DNA from: Aureibacter tunicatorum
Lineage (GTDB): Bacteria; Bacteroidota; Bacteroidia; Cytophagales; Cyclobacteriaceae
Length of the DNA stretch: 64,000 bases
Assembly: GCF_036492635.1 (NCBI RefSeq)
Contig: NZ_AP025306.1
Coordinates: 124,001 to 188,000 of the forward strand
Direction: 5' to 3'
Position numbers and translations under genes: made by a program. Below are positions 27,388-35,537 of this stretch, piece after piece. The notes under the pieces are model-generated. The model ran no database searches and was not told where the DNA came from. It saw only the letters and a program-made list of their open reading frames with translations. Within the stretch, counting starts at the first letter, position 1; every line of letters starts with the position of its first letter.

Positions 27388-27440
27388 ACCTATTTTGAAA
27401 TATATTTAATTACTGAATTTCAATTGCTAAGCAATTTTTT

Positions 27441-27500
27441 AAAATAGGAGTCATCAGCACTTGGCAATTATAGCGAACCCCATCGCTTTCGGCATGCAAA
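27441..27500 (-). promoter_or_regulatory. Fluoride riboswitch (crcB motif)
   Basis: Read on the minus strand, this leader contains 'GCGATGGGGTTCGC', then 'TATAATTGCC', then 'GCTGATGACTCCT'. These are the conserved blocks of the crcB/fluoride aptamer in the right order and spacing. AGCG can pair with CGCT and GGGG with CTCC to form the pseudoknotted fold. It ends about 55 bases before the start codon of the CLC-F gene. A short AATTGC/GCAATT hairpin lies between aptamer and gene and could be the expression platform. Confidence 0.92.
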
Positions 27501-27522
27501 GGAAACATTATTTTTTTATTTT

Positions 27523-27530
27523 CAAAATTA
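27523..27530 (-). promoter_or_regulatory. -7 box (TAATTTTG) of the fluoride exporter promoter
   Basis: A match to TAnnTTTG on the minus strand about 25-30 bases before the riboswitch, so transcription would start just ahead of the aptamer. No clear -33 box. Confidence 0.5.
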
Positions 27531-27687
27531 TTAGTATTTGTTCAGGGAGAATGTAGATTAAAGAAAACTATTGCCTTATTAAATCATAGTGGATTCAAAA
27601 AGTTTGCAACTTGGCTTATCAATTCTATGAATAATATTGGGAAGAGTATTGATTGCAAGAGAGGTTTTTCGTTAAAAAATGGATTTT

Positions 27688-27720
27688 GTAATGCGACAAA
27701 TAATACTTGTATCGCATCAC
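27688..27720 (-). terminator. Probable terminator of the outer-membrane barrel gene
   Basis: A 10-bp imperfect stem (27688-27697 with 27711-27720, two G-U pairs) lies 10 bases after the minus-strand stop. The T-run after it is broken. Confidence 0.45.
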
Positions 27721-27729
27721 AAAATAAAT

Positions 27730-28224
27730 CTAGAACATATAACTTATCCCAATTCTTCCTCCATAAATATTATTGCCTCCAAGCAGTTCTAAATTAAGAG
27801 CTAAATTATTGTTGAAGTAATATCTACCGCCAATTTGCAAACCTAAACTTAAGTTCGAGTAATTGTTATCTTCATTCGCTGCTTTATTATAAACATTGAA
27901 GCCTAGGTTGGCTCCTGCATAAAAATCCCATTCGCTGGACATGTTAAGAATTCTCCCAAAGTGATAATTTGCAAGTCCTTGAAAACCAAAAATGTTATTG
28001 CGGTGATTATTATGTCTGTAAGATAAGTATGAAATTTCTCCCCCAACAGTAATATCCGGATGAACTCCAAACTCAACTCCTGCATATACAGGTACGCCTT
28101 TATTTGCAAATCCAAGTCCTGCATTAAACATCCTATTGCCACTCCAGTTTCTTTGCGCAAATGAAGATGTGGCTGTGAAAGCAATGATCATAATCAAAGC
28201 TCCAAAAAATCTTTTCATTTTCAT
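27730..28224 (-). CDS. Small outer-membrane beta-barrel protein
   Basis: 164 aa with a signal peptide (cut near ...TSSFAQ). The mature part alternates polar and hydrophobic residues in eight or so strands, with Gly/Tyr/Asn-rich turns, and ends in an aromatic residue (GISYMF), as in small porin-like or OmpW/PorT-like barrels. Function beyond outer-membrane localisation is unknown. It is a single gene with its own -7 box. Confidence 0.75.
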   Translation of the reverse strand: MKMKRFFGALIMIIAFTATSSFAQRNWSGNRMFNAGLGFANKGVPVYAGVEFGVHPDITVGGEISYLSYRHNNHRNNIFGFQGLANYHFGRILNMSSEWDFYAGANLGFNVYNKAANEDNNYSNLSLGLQIGGRYYFNNNLALNLELLGGNNIYGGRIGISYMF

Positions 28225-28253
28225 TAAATTAAATTGTGATTAGTTAAGCAGTT

Positions 28254-28261
28254 CAAAATTA
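28254..28261 (-). promoter_or_regulatory. -7 box (TAATTTTG) of the barrel gene
   Basis: A TAnnTTTG match on the minus strand 30 bases before the start codon; no clear -33 box. Confidence 0.45.
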
Positions 28262-28518
28262 GCTTATTTTTGAAAATAGAGATAGTTTGGAATGATTTAA
28301 TTGTTATTAGATATTAATTAGATAGGTATAGTGTAAATAAAAATTGGAAAAGAAAAAAGGAGTATTAAAAAATCTCGTTTAAAAAGAGAAGGCAAGTTAA
28401 AATGCTTTTAGATTAAAACTTATGTGATTAAAAAACGATGATTCTTTTTTTGGCAAAATATGATTCAACCTTTCACTGTTATTGGTTTAATCAAAATGCC
28501 TGTTGGTAATTTTTCTCC

Positions 28519-29124
28519 CTAAGCTACATAAGCCATAGCCATCGCATCTGACTGGTCCATGTTTTTTCTTAGGTTAATGATCGCATATCTCATTCTGCCA
28601 AGAGCAGTGTTGATGCTAACACCTGTTTCATCGGCGATTTCCTGAAAACTCATACCCATAAAGCTACGCATTTTCAAGACTTCTTTTTGAGTCTCTGGCA
28701 GACCTTCAATCAAATCCAAAAGCTTGCTAACTAGCTCTTCCTGAACTTTTGTATCCTCAGCGTTGTTGACAACAAACTGATCGCTTTTGAACAAGTTAGG
28801 GTTTTCGTCATCAGTCACCATAGTATACTTGCTGTATTTTCTGTACCAGTCGATAGCTTTATTATGAGCAATTCTCATAAGCCATGGCTGAAACTTTCCT
28901 TCCTCATTGTAATTGCCGGAATTCAAGGTGTCGGATACTTTAACAAAAGTCTCTTGGGCCAAATCCTCGGCTACTTCGGAATCCTTTACTACATTAAGTA
29001 TCTTCATGAAAACTCTCTTGCTGTACTTTTCATACAATAAACCAAAAGCGGCTTCGTTACCTTTGATATAACTTTTAACCAACTGTTGGTCATTGATTTT
29101 TTTTCCTTCTCTTTTTATCATCAT
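28519..29124 (-). CDS. RpoE-like ECF sigma factor
   Basis: 201 aa from the ATG whose codon ends at 29124. A longer frame to 29187 exists, but the chosen start has a textbook Shine-Dalgarno. Region 2 is 'LYEKYSKRVFMKILN...AEDLAQETFVKV' and 'FQPWLMRIAHNKAIDWYRK'. Region 4 is 'LPETQKEVLKMRSFMGMSFQEIADETGVSINTALGRMRYA' split across about residues 140-180. There is no anti-sigma gene beside it. The C-terminal tail 'DAMAMAYVA' is Ala/Met-rich and could be a degradation signal. Bacteroidota carry several such orphan sigma factors. Confidence 0.9.
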   Translation of the reverse strand: MMIKREGKKINDQQLVKSYIKGNEAAFGLLYEKYSKRVFMKILNVVKDSEVAEDLAQETFVKVSDTLNSGNYNEEGKFQPWLMRIAHNKAIDWYRKYSKYTMVTDDENPNLFKSDQFVVNNAEDTKVQEELVSKLLDLIEGLPETQKEVLKMRSFMGMSFQEIADETGVSINTALGRMRYAIINLRKNMDQSDAMAMAYVA

Positions 29125-29129
29125 AGCTG

Positions 29130-29136
29130 CCTCCTT
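29130..29136 (-). promoter_or_regulatory. Canonical Shine-Dalgarno (AAGGAGG) deciding the sigma factor start
   Basis: AAGGAGG lies five bases before the chosen ATG. Strong Shine-Dalgarno sites are uncommon in Bacteroidota, so this one both fixes the start and suggests high translation efficiency. Confidence 0.7.
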
Positions 29137-29416
29137 ACCTTGATTACGAATGCAAATGTAGTTTGTAATCAGTTGTTTTTCAAACATTTATCAGTTTTTA
29201 ATGTTAATATAAGTTAATGTTAGGGTAAAATTATACTTATTTATTCTTTCAGTCGTTCCCGGAACCTATATCCTTACTACAGCTATGATAAAAAGTAACC
29301 TACTATTTTTTAATAAATATTTTATCCGAAAGGATTTTCTTAACAGGATACGGGACTTGTTTTTGCTTTCATATTAGTTGGTTTTTTAATGACGAGGATA
29401 ACTTTAATTATTTATT

Positions 29417-29854
29417 ATGACTACAATTAACCCCTATCTAACATTTAACGGCAATTGCGAAGAGGCTTTTGGCTTTTACAAATCTGTTTTTGGAGGCGAT
29501 TTTTCTTTTTTGGGCAGATTCAAGGATATGCCTGAAAATCCCGATTATCCACTGGAAGATGCTCAAAAGGAATTGATCATGCATATTTCTTTGCCAATCA
29601 GCGATGAAACGATTCTTATGGGTAGTGATACATTAGCTGCATTTGGTCAACCATTTGAGAAAGGGAATAATTATTCAATCTCAGTGAATATTGACGACGC
29701 TGAAGTAGCTAAAAAGGTGTTTGATAAATTGTCGGATGGAGGAAAAGTCAAAATGCCATTTGATAAGACATTTTGGAATGCTTGGTTTGGTTCGTTCGAG
29801 GACAAATTCGGCATTCACTGGATGGTTAACTCTCAGATCAAAGAGGAGTTATAA
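29417..29854 (+). CDS. VOC-superfamily PhnB-like protein
   Basis: 145 aa with the glyoxalase/bleomycin-resistance fold as found in PhnB-like proteins: 'INPYLTFNGNCEEAFGFYKSVFGG' split at the start, 'MHISLPISDETILMGSD' in the middle and 'WNAWFGSFEDKFGIHWMVN' at the end. These proteins form dimers, and their enzymatic roles are mostly unassigned. It is a single gene, terminated by a shared hairpin. Confidence 0.85.
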   Translation: MTTINPYLTFNGNCEEAFGFYKSVFGGDFSFLGRFKDMPENPDYPLEDAQKELIMHISLPISDETILMGSDTLAAFGQPFEKGNNYSISVNIDDAEVAKKVFDKLSDGGKVKMPFDKTFWNAWFGSFEDKFGIHWMVNSQIKEEL

Positions 29855-29865
29855 TTTTATGATTT

Positions 29866-29905
29866 AATGCAGGTTGCCCACAAGTTGGAAAGCTTCCTGC
29901 ATTTT
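29866..29905. terminator. Bidirectional terminator between VOC and LysR genes
   Basis: AATGCAGG (29866-29873) pairs with CCTGCATT (29896-29903) between converging genes, with T/A on the flanks. Confidence 0.7.
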
Positions 29906-29912
29906 AAGGTTG

Positions 29913-30740
29913 TTATTTGCTTATTAGTTCAATTATTTTTCTCACGGCGGAATTTTTGAGTGATTCGTTGGAATATGACAAGCCGATAGACCTGAACATT
30001 CGAGGTCCTTTGACTTTTTTGCTAATGACATTTTGGATATTGGAAACTAGAAGTTCAGGTAGAAATGAAATCCCCCAGCCGGATGCCACTAAGCTCAATA
30101 CTTCAGATTTGTTATCTGAGCTTCCTGTTATTTTTAATTTTTTATTTGCATTGGAAAGCAAACCGATAGTTTGTTGATGCGCTTCGCAAGGAGGGCATTC
30201 AATAAATTCTTGGCCATCCAAATCTTCCAGACTTATATTCGCAATATGGGATAAGGGATGGTTGGCATTCATGCATAAGACATAATCTTCTTCCCAAAGA
30301 GGGAGAAAAATTTCATTTTCATGTTTGAATTCTCTGATTATGAGTCTCAAATCGCTTTTTTTTCCAAAATTATGGACATGCAAATCGATGGAAGGATATA
30401 TTAAATATATTTGCTCAAATAACAATGTTTTTAATTTTATTGGCAAATCAGGCATTATTGAGATAGAAAGCGATTGTTTGATATTTTGTTTTTTAAACAT
30501 GTTTTCCATTCGATTCATTTCCGCCAATAAATGAATGGATTCAGGATAGAATATATCCGCATCTGAAGTAGGACTTACGCCTTTTGGGTGTCTTTCGAAT
30601 AAGTTTACGGAAAGCATTTCTTCAAGCTGTTTGATGCCATTGGTTATGGAAGGTTGAGATACAAAACATCTCTCCGCAGCTTTGGAAATGTTTTTTTCTT
30701 CATACACCGCAATAAAAAATCGTAATAATCTAAAATCCAT
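29913..30740 (-). CDS. LysR-family transcriptional regulator
   Basis: 275 aa. The N-terminal winged helix-turn-helix is typical: 'LLRFFIAVYEEKNISKAAER' and 'SQPSITNGIKQLEEMLSVNLFERH'. A periplasmic-binding-protein-like effector domain follows (about 90-275). It is transcribed away from an SDR gene, the classic LysR/target arrangement. Two overlapping palindromes in the gap, one covering its own -7 box, suggest autorepression and control of the SDR gene. Confidence 0.92.
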   Translation of the reverse strand: MDFRLLRFFIAVYEEKNISKAAERCFVSQPSITNGIKQLEEMLSVNLFERHPKGVSPTSDADIFYPESIHLLAEMNRMENMFKKQNIKQSLSISIMPDLPIKLKTLLFEQIYLIYPSIDLHVHNFGKKSDLRLIIREFKHENEIFLPLWEEDYVLCMNANHPLSHIANISLEDLDGQEFIECPPCEAHQQTIGLLSNANKKLKITGSSDNKSEVLSLVASGWGISFLPELLVSNIQNVISKKVKGPRMFRSIGLSYSNESLKNSAVRKIIELISK

Positions 30741-30744
30741 TGAT

Positions 30745-30771
30745 ATAAGTTTAGCTTATGGCAAACATAAG
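30745..30771. promoter_or_regulatory. Overlapping palindromic LysR operators over the lysR promoter
   Basis: ATAAG-TTTAG-CTTAT (30745-30759) fits the LysR T-N11-A box. CTTATG-GCAAA-CATAAG (30755-30771) is a second perfect inverted repeat sharing its left arm with the first. The minus-strand -7 box TATGTTTG (30762-30769) lies inside the second palindrome. Confidence 0.65.
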
Positions 30772-30899
30772 AATTTAATATTTTACTTGAGTTCAAATTT
30801 CGGTTTACTTTGCCTCAATAAAATTAAACATTTATGGTTGTTGAAAGTCAATTGTCTAGGTAGGCTTTCATTATTTTAAATAAAACTAACGATTTGGAT

Positions 30900-31619
30900 A
30901 TGAAACCATTAGTTGTAATTACAGGGGCGAGTTCAGGTATAGGAGAAGAACTAGCAAAGCATTTTTCTGAGGCAGGCCATGCTCTACTTCTTATAGCAAG
31001 AAGATTAGAAAAACTTGAAGCTTTGAATTTGCCCAATACAATGTGCAAGCGAGTTGATGTAACAGATTATGCGGAATTCGAGGCTGCTGTTAAAGAGGCT
31101 GAGGAAAAGTACGGACCTGTTGATTGTTTGATTAACAATGCAGGTTTGATGCAATTGGGGCAATTTGCTGATCAAGATCCTAAGGAGTGGATTAATATGT
31201 ATGATGTAAATGTGAAAGGCTTGATGTATGGAATGAAAACAGTTGTTAATGGAATGATGGATAGAAAACATGGAACAATATTCAATATCAGCTCAGTTGC
31301 TGGGAAGAAGATGTTTCCCAATCATTCTGTTTACTGCGGGACAAAATTTGCGGTGCATGCCATGAGTGAAGCTGTGAGGGAGGAAGTATCATCGCATAAT
31401 ATAAGAGTGATAACTATTGCTCCGGGAGCTGTTGAAACGGAATTGTTGGGGCATACTACAGATGATGAGATAATCTCAGGCTATGAGGACTGGAAAAAGG
31501 CGATCGGAGGCGCGCTCAAGCCTGAGGATGTTGCCAATTCAATCATGTTTGCATATAATCAGCCGCAAAATGTTTGTCTGAGAGAAATAGTCCTTACAGC
31601 TACAGGACAACAAGCATAG
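30900..31619 (+). CDS. Short-chain dehydrogenase/reductase (classical SDR)
   Basis: 239 aa from the ATG at 30900; a TTG two codons earlier is less likely. It has the NAD(P)-binding 'TGASSGIG', 'NNAG', and the catalytic S-x12-Y-x3-K arrangement ('ISSVAG...VYCGTK'). The basic 'ARR' after beta-2 favours NADP(H). Substrate unknown. It diverges from the LysR gene and ends in a strong terminator, so it is probably the LysR target. Confidence 0.92.
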   Translation: MKPLVVITGASSGIGEELAKHFSEAGHALLLIARRLEKLEALNLPNTMCKRVDVTDYAEFEAAVKEAEEKYGPVDCLINNAGLMQLGQFADQDPKEWINMYDVNVKGLMYGMKTVVNGMMDRKHGTIFNISSVAGKKMFPNHSVYCGTKFAVHAMSEAVREEVSSHNIRVITIAPGAVETELLGHTTDDEIISGYEDWKKAIGGALKPEDVANSIMFAYNQPQNVCLREIVLTATGQQA

Positions 31620-31624
31620 TATTT

Positions 31625-31647
31625 AGCCGGTTCATCCGGCTTTTTTT
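31625..31647 (+). terminator. Terminator after the SDR gene
   Basis: AGCCGG-TTCAT-CCGGCT is followed by seven T, six bases after the stop. Confidence 0.92.
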
Positions 31648-31830
31648 AATAATACAATTTGATATGAAATGGATTATTTCTTTAGGCTTTACAAAGAGAA
31701 AGACATTGCTTAAATCTAATGGATTTGAAATAAATTAGTAGGGGAGAATTGATTTAGCTTGTATCAAAAGTAGTTAGGCTGTGGTTCATGCCTCGATTTT
31801 TTGATTATTGGAAACGGAAACTATATTGAT

Positions 31831-32937
31831 ATGTCGACAACAAATTTTGATATGCCATTAAGCCCATTGGCGGGGAGTAGATTGAATAATTTAAAGAAAG
31901 TTATTGAGGGTAGGCATGTGGATGACAAATACAAGTCTAAGTTAATAAAATCTGAAATGCTTAGCGTATTCACAGAGCCTTTCAGCACTTATGAGGAAGC
32001 TGTTTATGGAAAGCAGGTTCAAAAGTTTCATTTAGACCAGGATCCGGTTTTTATACTTGGACACTGGAGAAGCGGAACAACACATTTGCATAATTTAATG
32101 TGCAAGGATCCTCAATTCGGATATGTAACTACCTATCAAGGAGTGTTTCCAAATATGCTCTTTTCGTCACAATGGTTATTCAAGAGCTTTATGAATTTGG
32201 CCATGCCTAAAAAGAGAGCAACTGATAATGTGAAGCTTGGAGTAAACTTGCCACAAGAGGAAGAGTTTGGTCTTGGGAATACTACGCCTCATAGTTTTTA
32301 TAATTTTTGGTTTTTCCCTCAAGATACTATGGAATACTATCAAAAGTATCTGATGTTTGAAGGTTTAAGTGATCAAGAATATGAGGACTGGAAGTCAAGC
32401 TATAAGAAGTTCGTCAATAGAGCTATGCTCAATACGAAAGGCAAAAGATTTATTTCAAAAAATCCACCGCATACATCCAGAGTAAAACAATTATTGGACA
32501 TTTATCCAAATGCCAAGTTTGTATATATTTATCGTAACCCCTATACGGTTTTCGAGTCGACAAGCAAATTTATGTGGGCGACTATTCAGGGGCTAATGCT
32601 TCAGGATTTCACAAAAGAACAGTTGGAATCCAATATATTAGAGATATACAAGGGGATGTATGACAAATATGAATCAGAGAAAACTTTGATTCCTGATGGA
32701 AATCTGATAGAAATAAAGTTTGAAGATTTGGAAAAAGACAATATCGGTTGGTTGAAGCATATTTACCAGTCTTTGAGTTTGCCTGGCTTGGACTTTGCCA
32801 TGCCCCACTTTGAAGCATATGCGGCTCAACAAAAGGGATATAAAAAGAATGCTTACAATTATCAAGAAGAAACAGTAAGGAAGGTAAAGGAGCATTGGGG
32901 CTTCGCATTGGATAAATGGGGATATGACGTTTTGTGA
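31831..32937 (+). CDS. PAPS-dependent sulfotransferase family protein
   Basis: 368 aa from the ATG at 31831; an in-frame TTG ten codons earlier is possible. The 5'-phosphosulfate loop is 'GHWRSGTTHLH' (about 77-87) and the 3'-phosphate site is 'YIYRNPYTVFEST'. A conserved 'KNPPHT' block lies between them. The family transfers sulfate from PAPS to hydroxyls or amines of sugars, lipids or small molecules; the acceptor is unknown. It has no signal peptide. It is a single gene. Confidence 0.88.
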   Translation: MSTTNFDMPLSPLAGSRLNNLKKVIEGRHVDDKYKSKLIKSEMLSVFTEPFSTYEEAVYGKQVQKFHLDQDPVFILGHWRSGTTHLHNLMCKDPQFGYVTTYQGVFPNMLFSSQWLFKSFMNLAMPKKRATDNVKLGVNLPQEEEFGLGNTTPHSFYNFWFFPQDTMEYYQKYLMFEGLSDQEYEDWKSSYKKFVNRAMLNTKGKRFISKNPPHTSRVKQLLDIYPNAKFVYIYRNPYTVFESTSKFMWATIQGLMLQDFTKEQLESNILEIYKGMYDKYESEKTLIPDGNLIEIKFEDLEKDNIGWLKHIYQSLSLPGLDFAMPHFEAYAAQQKGYKKNAYNYQEETVRKVKEHWGFALDKWGYDVL

Positions 32938-32973
32938 TATTTTAGTTAAATATTAAGATTTATAAGTAGCAAG

Positions 32974-33007
32974 GCCTCTAAAATATAGATTTAAGAGGCT
33001 TTTTTTA
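32974..33007 (+). terminator. Terminator after the sulfotransferase gene
   Basis: An 11-position stem with one mismatch (32974-32984 with 32989-32999) is followed by seven T. Confidence 0.85.
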
Positions 33008-33094
33008 TATTTCTGAATATAAGTGAAACTTTATTTTAACTTTGCACGTTCGCAATGTTGAAATGTCATAGATGATTTATTTTTATGATTTTCG

Positions 33095-33126
33095 TTAGTT
33101 AATAAAATGATTTGATATTATCTTTG
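33095..33126 (+). promoter_or_regulatory. Candidate promoter of the ABC-type exporter operon
   Basis: A -7 box TATCTTTG (33119-33126) with a TTAG -33-like element 20 bases before it. A second -7 match, TAACTTTG, lies at 33037-33044. The 33008-33238 gap holds nothing else that I recognise. Confidence 0.4.
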
Positions 33127-33238
33127 TAAAAGATATATCTATGCTTTGTTTTGGAATCATAGGTGATAGCTTAAGTCTATTCCCTTAGATCATACGGAGT
33201 ATTATAATAGACATGTCACTTAAAATTGACTCATAGGT

Positions 33239-33586
33239 TTGAAGAGAGGGAAGAAAGATATCGCGCGAAACTTTTTGCTGGTTATTACTAAAATAATGGT
33301 AATATTCACCATGCTATTTGCATTTGAATCAAATTTTGCCTTAGACTATGATGATGATCAAGAATTAGTTGAACTGACTGAAGAGTTTGAATCGGAATGC
33401 GAGACTGAAAAAGAGAGCTCAAGTACTGAAGAGACTGAAGTGGAAAAGTCGTTCGATCACTATTTAAACGCAAAATCTAAATTCTCTTTTATGAGAATGA
33501 TGAACTCCAATGGAGAGTATTTATTTATTTCTAGAAGCTTAGATCATTTTCAGAATATAATATCTCCACCTCCTGAAAATGCTTAA
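33239..33586 (+). CDS. Small exported acidic protein ahead of the exporter genes
   Basis: 115 aa, starting at a TTG (33239), since no in-frame ATG lies upstream before a stop; the first internal ATG is within the signal sequence. A basic N-terminus and hydrophobic core (residues about 12-33) form a signal peptide or anchor. An acidic Glu/Ser/Thr-rich linker and a C-terminal region 'FSFMRMMNSNGEYLFISRS' ending in 'SPPPENA' follow. No family recognised. It stands 223 bases before the ABC/HlyD/TolC genes. It may be a periplasmic accessory or a substrate of that exporter; both are guesses. Confidence 0.6.
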   Translation: MKRGKKDIARNFLLVITKIMVIFTMLFAFESNFALDYDDDQELVELTEEFESECETEKESSSTEETEVEKSFDHYLNAKSKFSFMRMMNSNGEYLFISRSLDHFQNIISPPPENA

Positions 33587-33618
33587 TCTCATTTCATCTT
33601 ATTAATTCGAAAAATAGT

Positions 33619-33640
33619 TAGGGTGCTTCCCTATCTTTAT
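33619..33640 (+). terminator. Weak terminator-like hairpin
   Basis: TAGGG-TGCTT-CCCTA (33619-33633) is followed by TCTTTATT. Only 5 bp of stem, so partial termination at best. Confidence 0.35.
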
Positions 33641-33809
33641 TAGTGTGTCTAATTTTAGATTATATCTATGTTAGATTGGACTGCTTGCGTCTTAATTCCT
33701 CCAATTCATAATATGCCTTCGCTTGAAAGCAATAATATAGCTTTAAATAGCGTGTAGATTAAAGGGGCAAACAATAATATTATAACTGTATTCAATTTTC
33801 TAAAATAAT

Positions 33810-35462
33810 ATGAGCAGCAAGAATAAGAATTATGCGATAGTTCAAAGATTCTTAAAACTACTAGAACCGCATCATCAAGAAATCAGATATATTTATGTAT
33901 ATGCTATTTTCAGTGGCCTAGTGAGTTTATCTCTGCCTATAGGTGTTCAGTCAATTGTGAACTTTATCCAAAGTGGGCAAGTGACAACTTCTTGGGTTGT
34001 GTTGGTGGCATTTGTAATCTTCGGTATAGCGGCTATCGGCATATTGCAGATATATCAATTAAGACTGACTGAAAGAATTAGCCAAAAGATCTTTGTCAGA
34101 TCATCATTTGATTTCGCTTTTAGACTTCCTAAAATCAAGCAAAAGCTGGCGGATAGCAATTATTTGCCGGAATTAGCGAATAGGTTTTTTGACACTATGA
34201 CGCTCCAAAAAGGCTTGTCGAAAATACTTATTGATTTTAGCAGCGCTTTGCTTCAAGTATTGTTTGGATTGATACTTTTAGCATTTTATCATCCGTTTTT
34301 TCTCGTTTTCTCATTATTGTTGTTTGCTTTTGCAGTAGTTGTCTACAAATTTACTGCCAAAAGAGGTTTTGAATTCAGTAAAAAAGCTTCCAAGCACAAA
34401 TACCAGATGGCTCATTGGTTGCAAGAGGTTGCCCGTTCGAGCGAGACGTTCAAGAATTCAACAGATTCTGAATATGTGATACACAGAGCGGATGAGTACG
34501 CAAGCAAATATGTGAAGGCCCGTGAAAGTCACTTTGATATTCTTGTTAAGCAGTTTGGGATGATGGTGGTCTTTAAAATTATCATTACTTCGCTTTTATT
34601 GATTATCGGTGGATATATGGTGATCAATCAAATGATGAATATCGGACAGTTTATCGCCAGTGAGATTGTTATTGTAATGATGATGGGATCTGTGGAGAAA
34701 CTCATTATGAGTCTTGAAACGCTATATGATATGATGACCGGATTGGCTAAAATTTCTCATGTTACTGATATGGATCTTGATGATGACGACTCTCTTGCTG
34801 CCGGAATCGACGAAGGAGTTGATTTTAAGTTAGAACTGAATAATGCTACCATCATGGACAGCAGAAAAGGGGAAATTCTTTTTAAGGATTTGAACTTGAT
34901 TGTAGGCAACAAGGAAAGATTATTTCTTGAGAAATATAACGCTACAGAGAAAAATGTGCTGGGCAAAGTATTTATGGGGTATGAAGAGCTTGTAAGAGGC
35001 TTCATGTTGGTAAAAGGCAGGCCAGTGGTAAGCGAAGATTTTAGATTGAGAATCAAGTCATTTTCTGAGGAAGACAAGCTTTTCGAGGGATCTTTTGTCG
35101 ATAATATATCTATGGGAGCAGAGGATGTCGACTTGAGAAGATTAGGTGAAATCTTGGAGTTAGTGGCTTTAGAGTCATTTGTAAAGACTTTGGATAAAGG
35201 ATTGGATACGATAATTTGTTGCGGTGGGTGCAGACTCCATTCGGTGACAAAGGAAAAAATATTGCTAGCAAGATTGATTTATGCGCAACCGGAATTGATT
35301 GTTGTCAACAGATCAATGCGTTCGTTCAAACAAGAGGAACGCGAATCTATTATGGATTACTTTGTTTCTAGTGAAAGACCTTGGTCTTTGGTGCTTTTGA
35401 GAGACTGCAAGATGTGGAGAAACTCTTTGGAAGGCAAGAATAAAGAAACTTTAACGACTTAA
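33810..35462 (+). CDS. ABC exporter-like protein with degenerate nucleotide-binding domain
   Basis: 550 aa. The N-terminal half has the membrane segments of a type-I secretion ABC exporter (about 28-305), without an N-terminal C39 peptidase domain. The C-terminal half keeps NBD length and order but has lost the key motifs. Walker A G-x4-GK(S/T) reads E374-K-Y-N-A-T-E-K-N382. The LSGGQ signature reads 'LHSVTKEK' (about 476-483). Walker B ends in V-V-N500-R501 instead of D-E. 'ILLARLIYAQPELIVV' still aligns with the canonical LARAL..P.LLLL helix and strand. ATP hydrolysis therefore looks impossible by itself. It is followed by HlyD- and TolC-like genes, forming a tripartite exporter operon. Confidence 0.88.
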   Translation: MSSKNKNYAIVQRFLKLLEPHHQEIRYIYVYAIFSGLVSLSLPIGVQSIVNFIQSGQVTTSWVVLVAFVIFGIAAIGILQIYQLRLTERISQKIFVRSSFDFAFRLPKIKQKLADSNYLPELANRFFDTMTLQKGLSKILIDFSSALLQVLFGLILLAFYHPFFLVFSLLLFAFAVVVYKFTAKRGFEFSKKASKHKYQMAHWLQEVARSSETFKNSTDSEYVIHRADEYASKYVKARESHFDILVKQFGMMVVFKIIITSLLLIIGGYMVINQMMNIGQFIASEIVIVMMMGSVEKLIMSLETLYDMMTGLAKISHVTDMDLDDDDSLAAGIDEGVDFKLELNNATIMDSRKGEILFKDLNLIVGNKERLFLEKYNATEKNVLGKVFMGYEELVRGFMLVKGRPVVSEDFRLRIKSFSEEDKLFEGSFVDNISMGAEDVDLRRLGEILELVALESFVKTLDKGLDTIICCGGCRLHSVTKEKILLARLIYAQPELIVVNRSMRSFKQEERESIMDYFVSSERPWSLVLLRDCKMWRNSLEGKNKETLTT

Positions 35463-35465
35463 TCG

Positions 35466-35537
35466 ATGAATAATCGAAAGGAAAGTGTAAATGATGAAAT
35501 TTTAGAATTGATTAGCCATGTTGAATATATCAAATAA
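35466..35537 (+). CDS. Possible 23-codon mini-ORF overlapping the HlyD start
   Basis: ATG four bases after the ABC gene's stop, reading MNNRKESVNDEILELISHVE and ending 20 bases inside the HlyD gene in another frame. It could couple translation of the two genes, or be chance. No other support. Confidence 0.2.
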   Translation: MNNRKESVNDEILELISHVEYIK

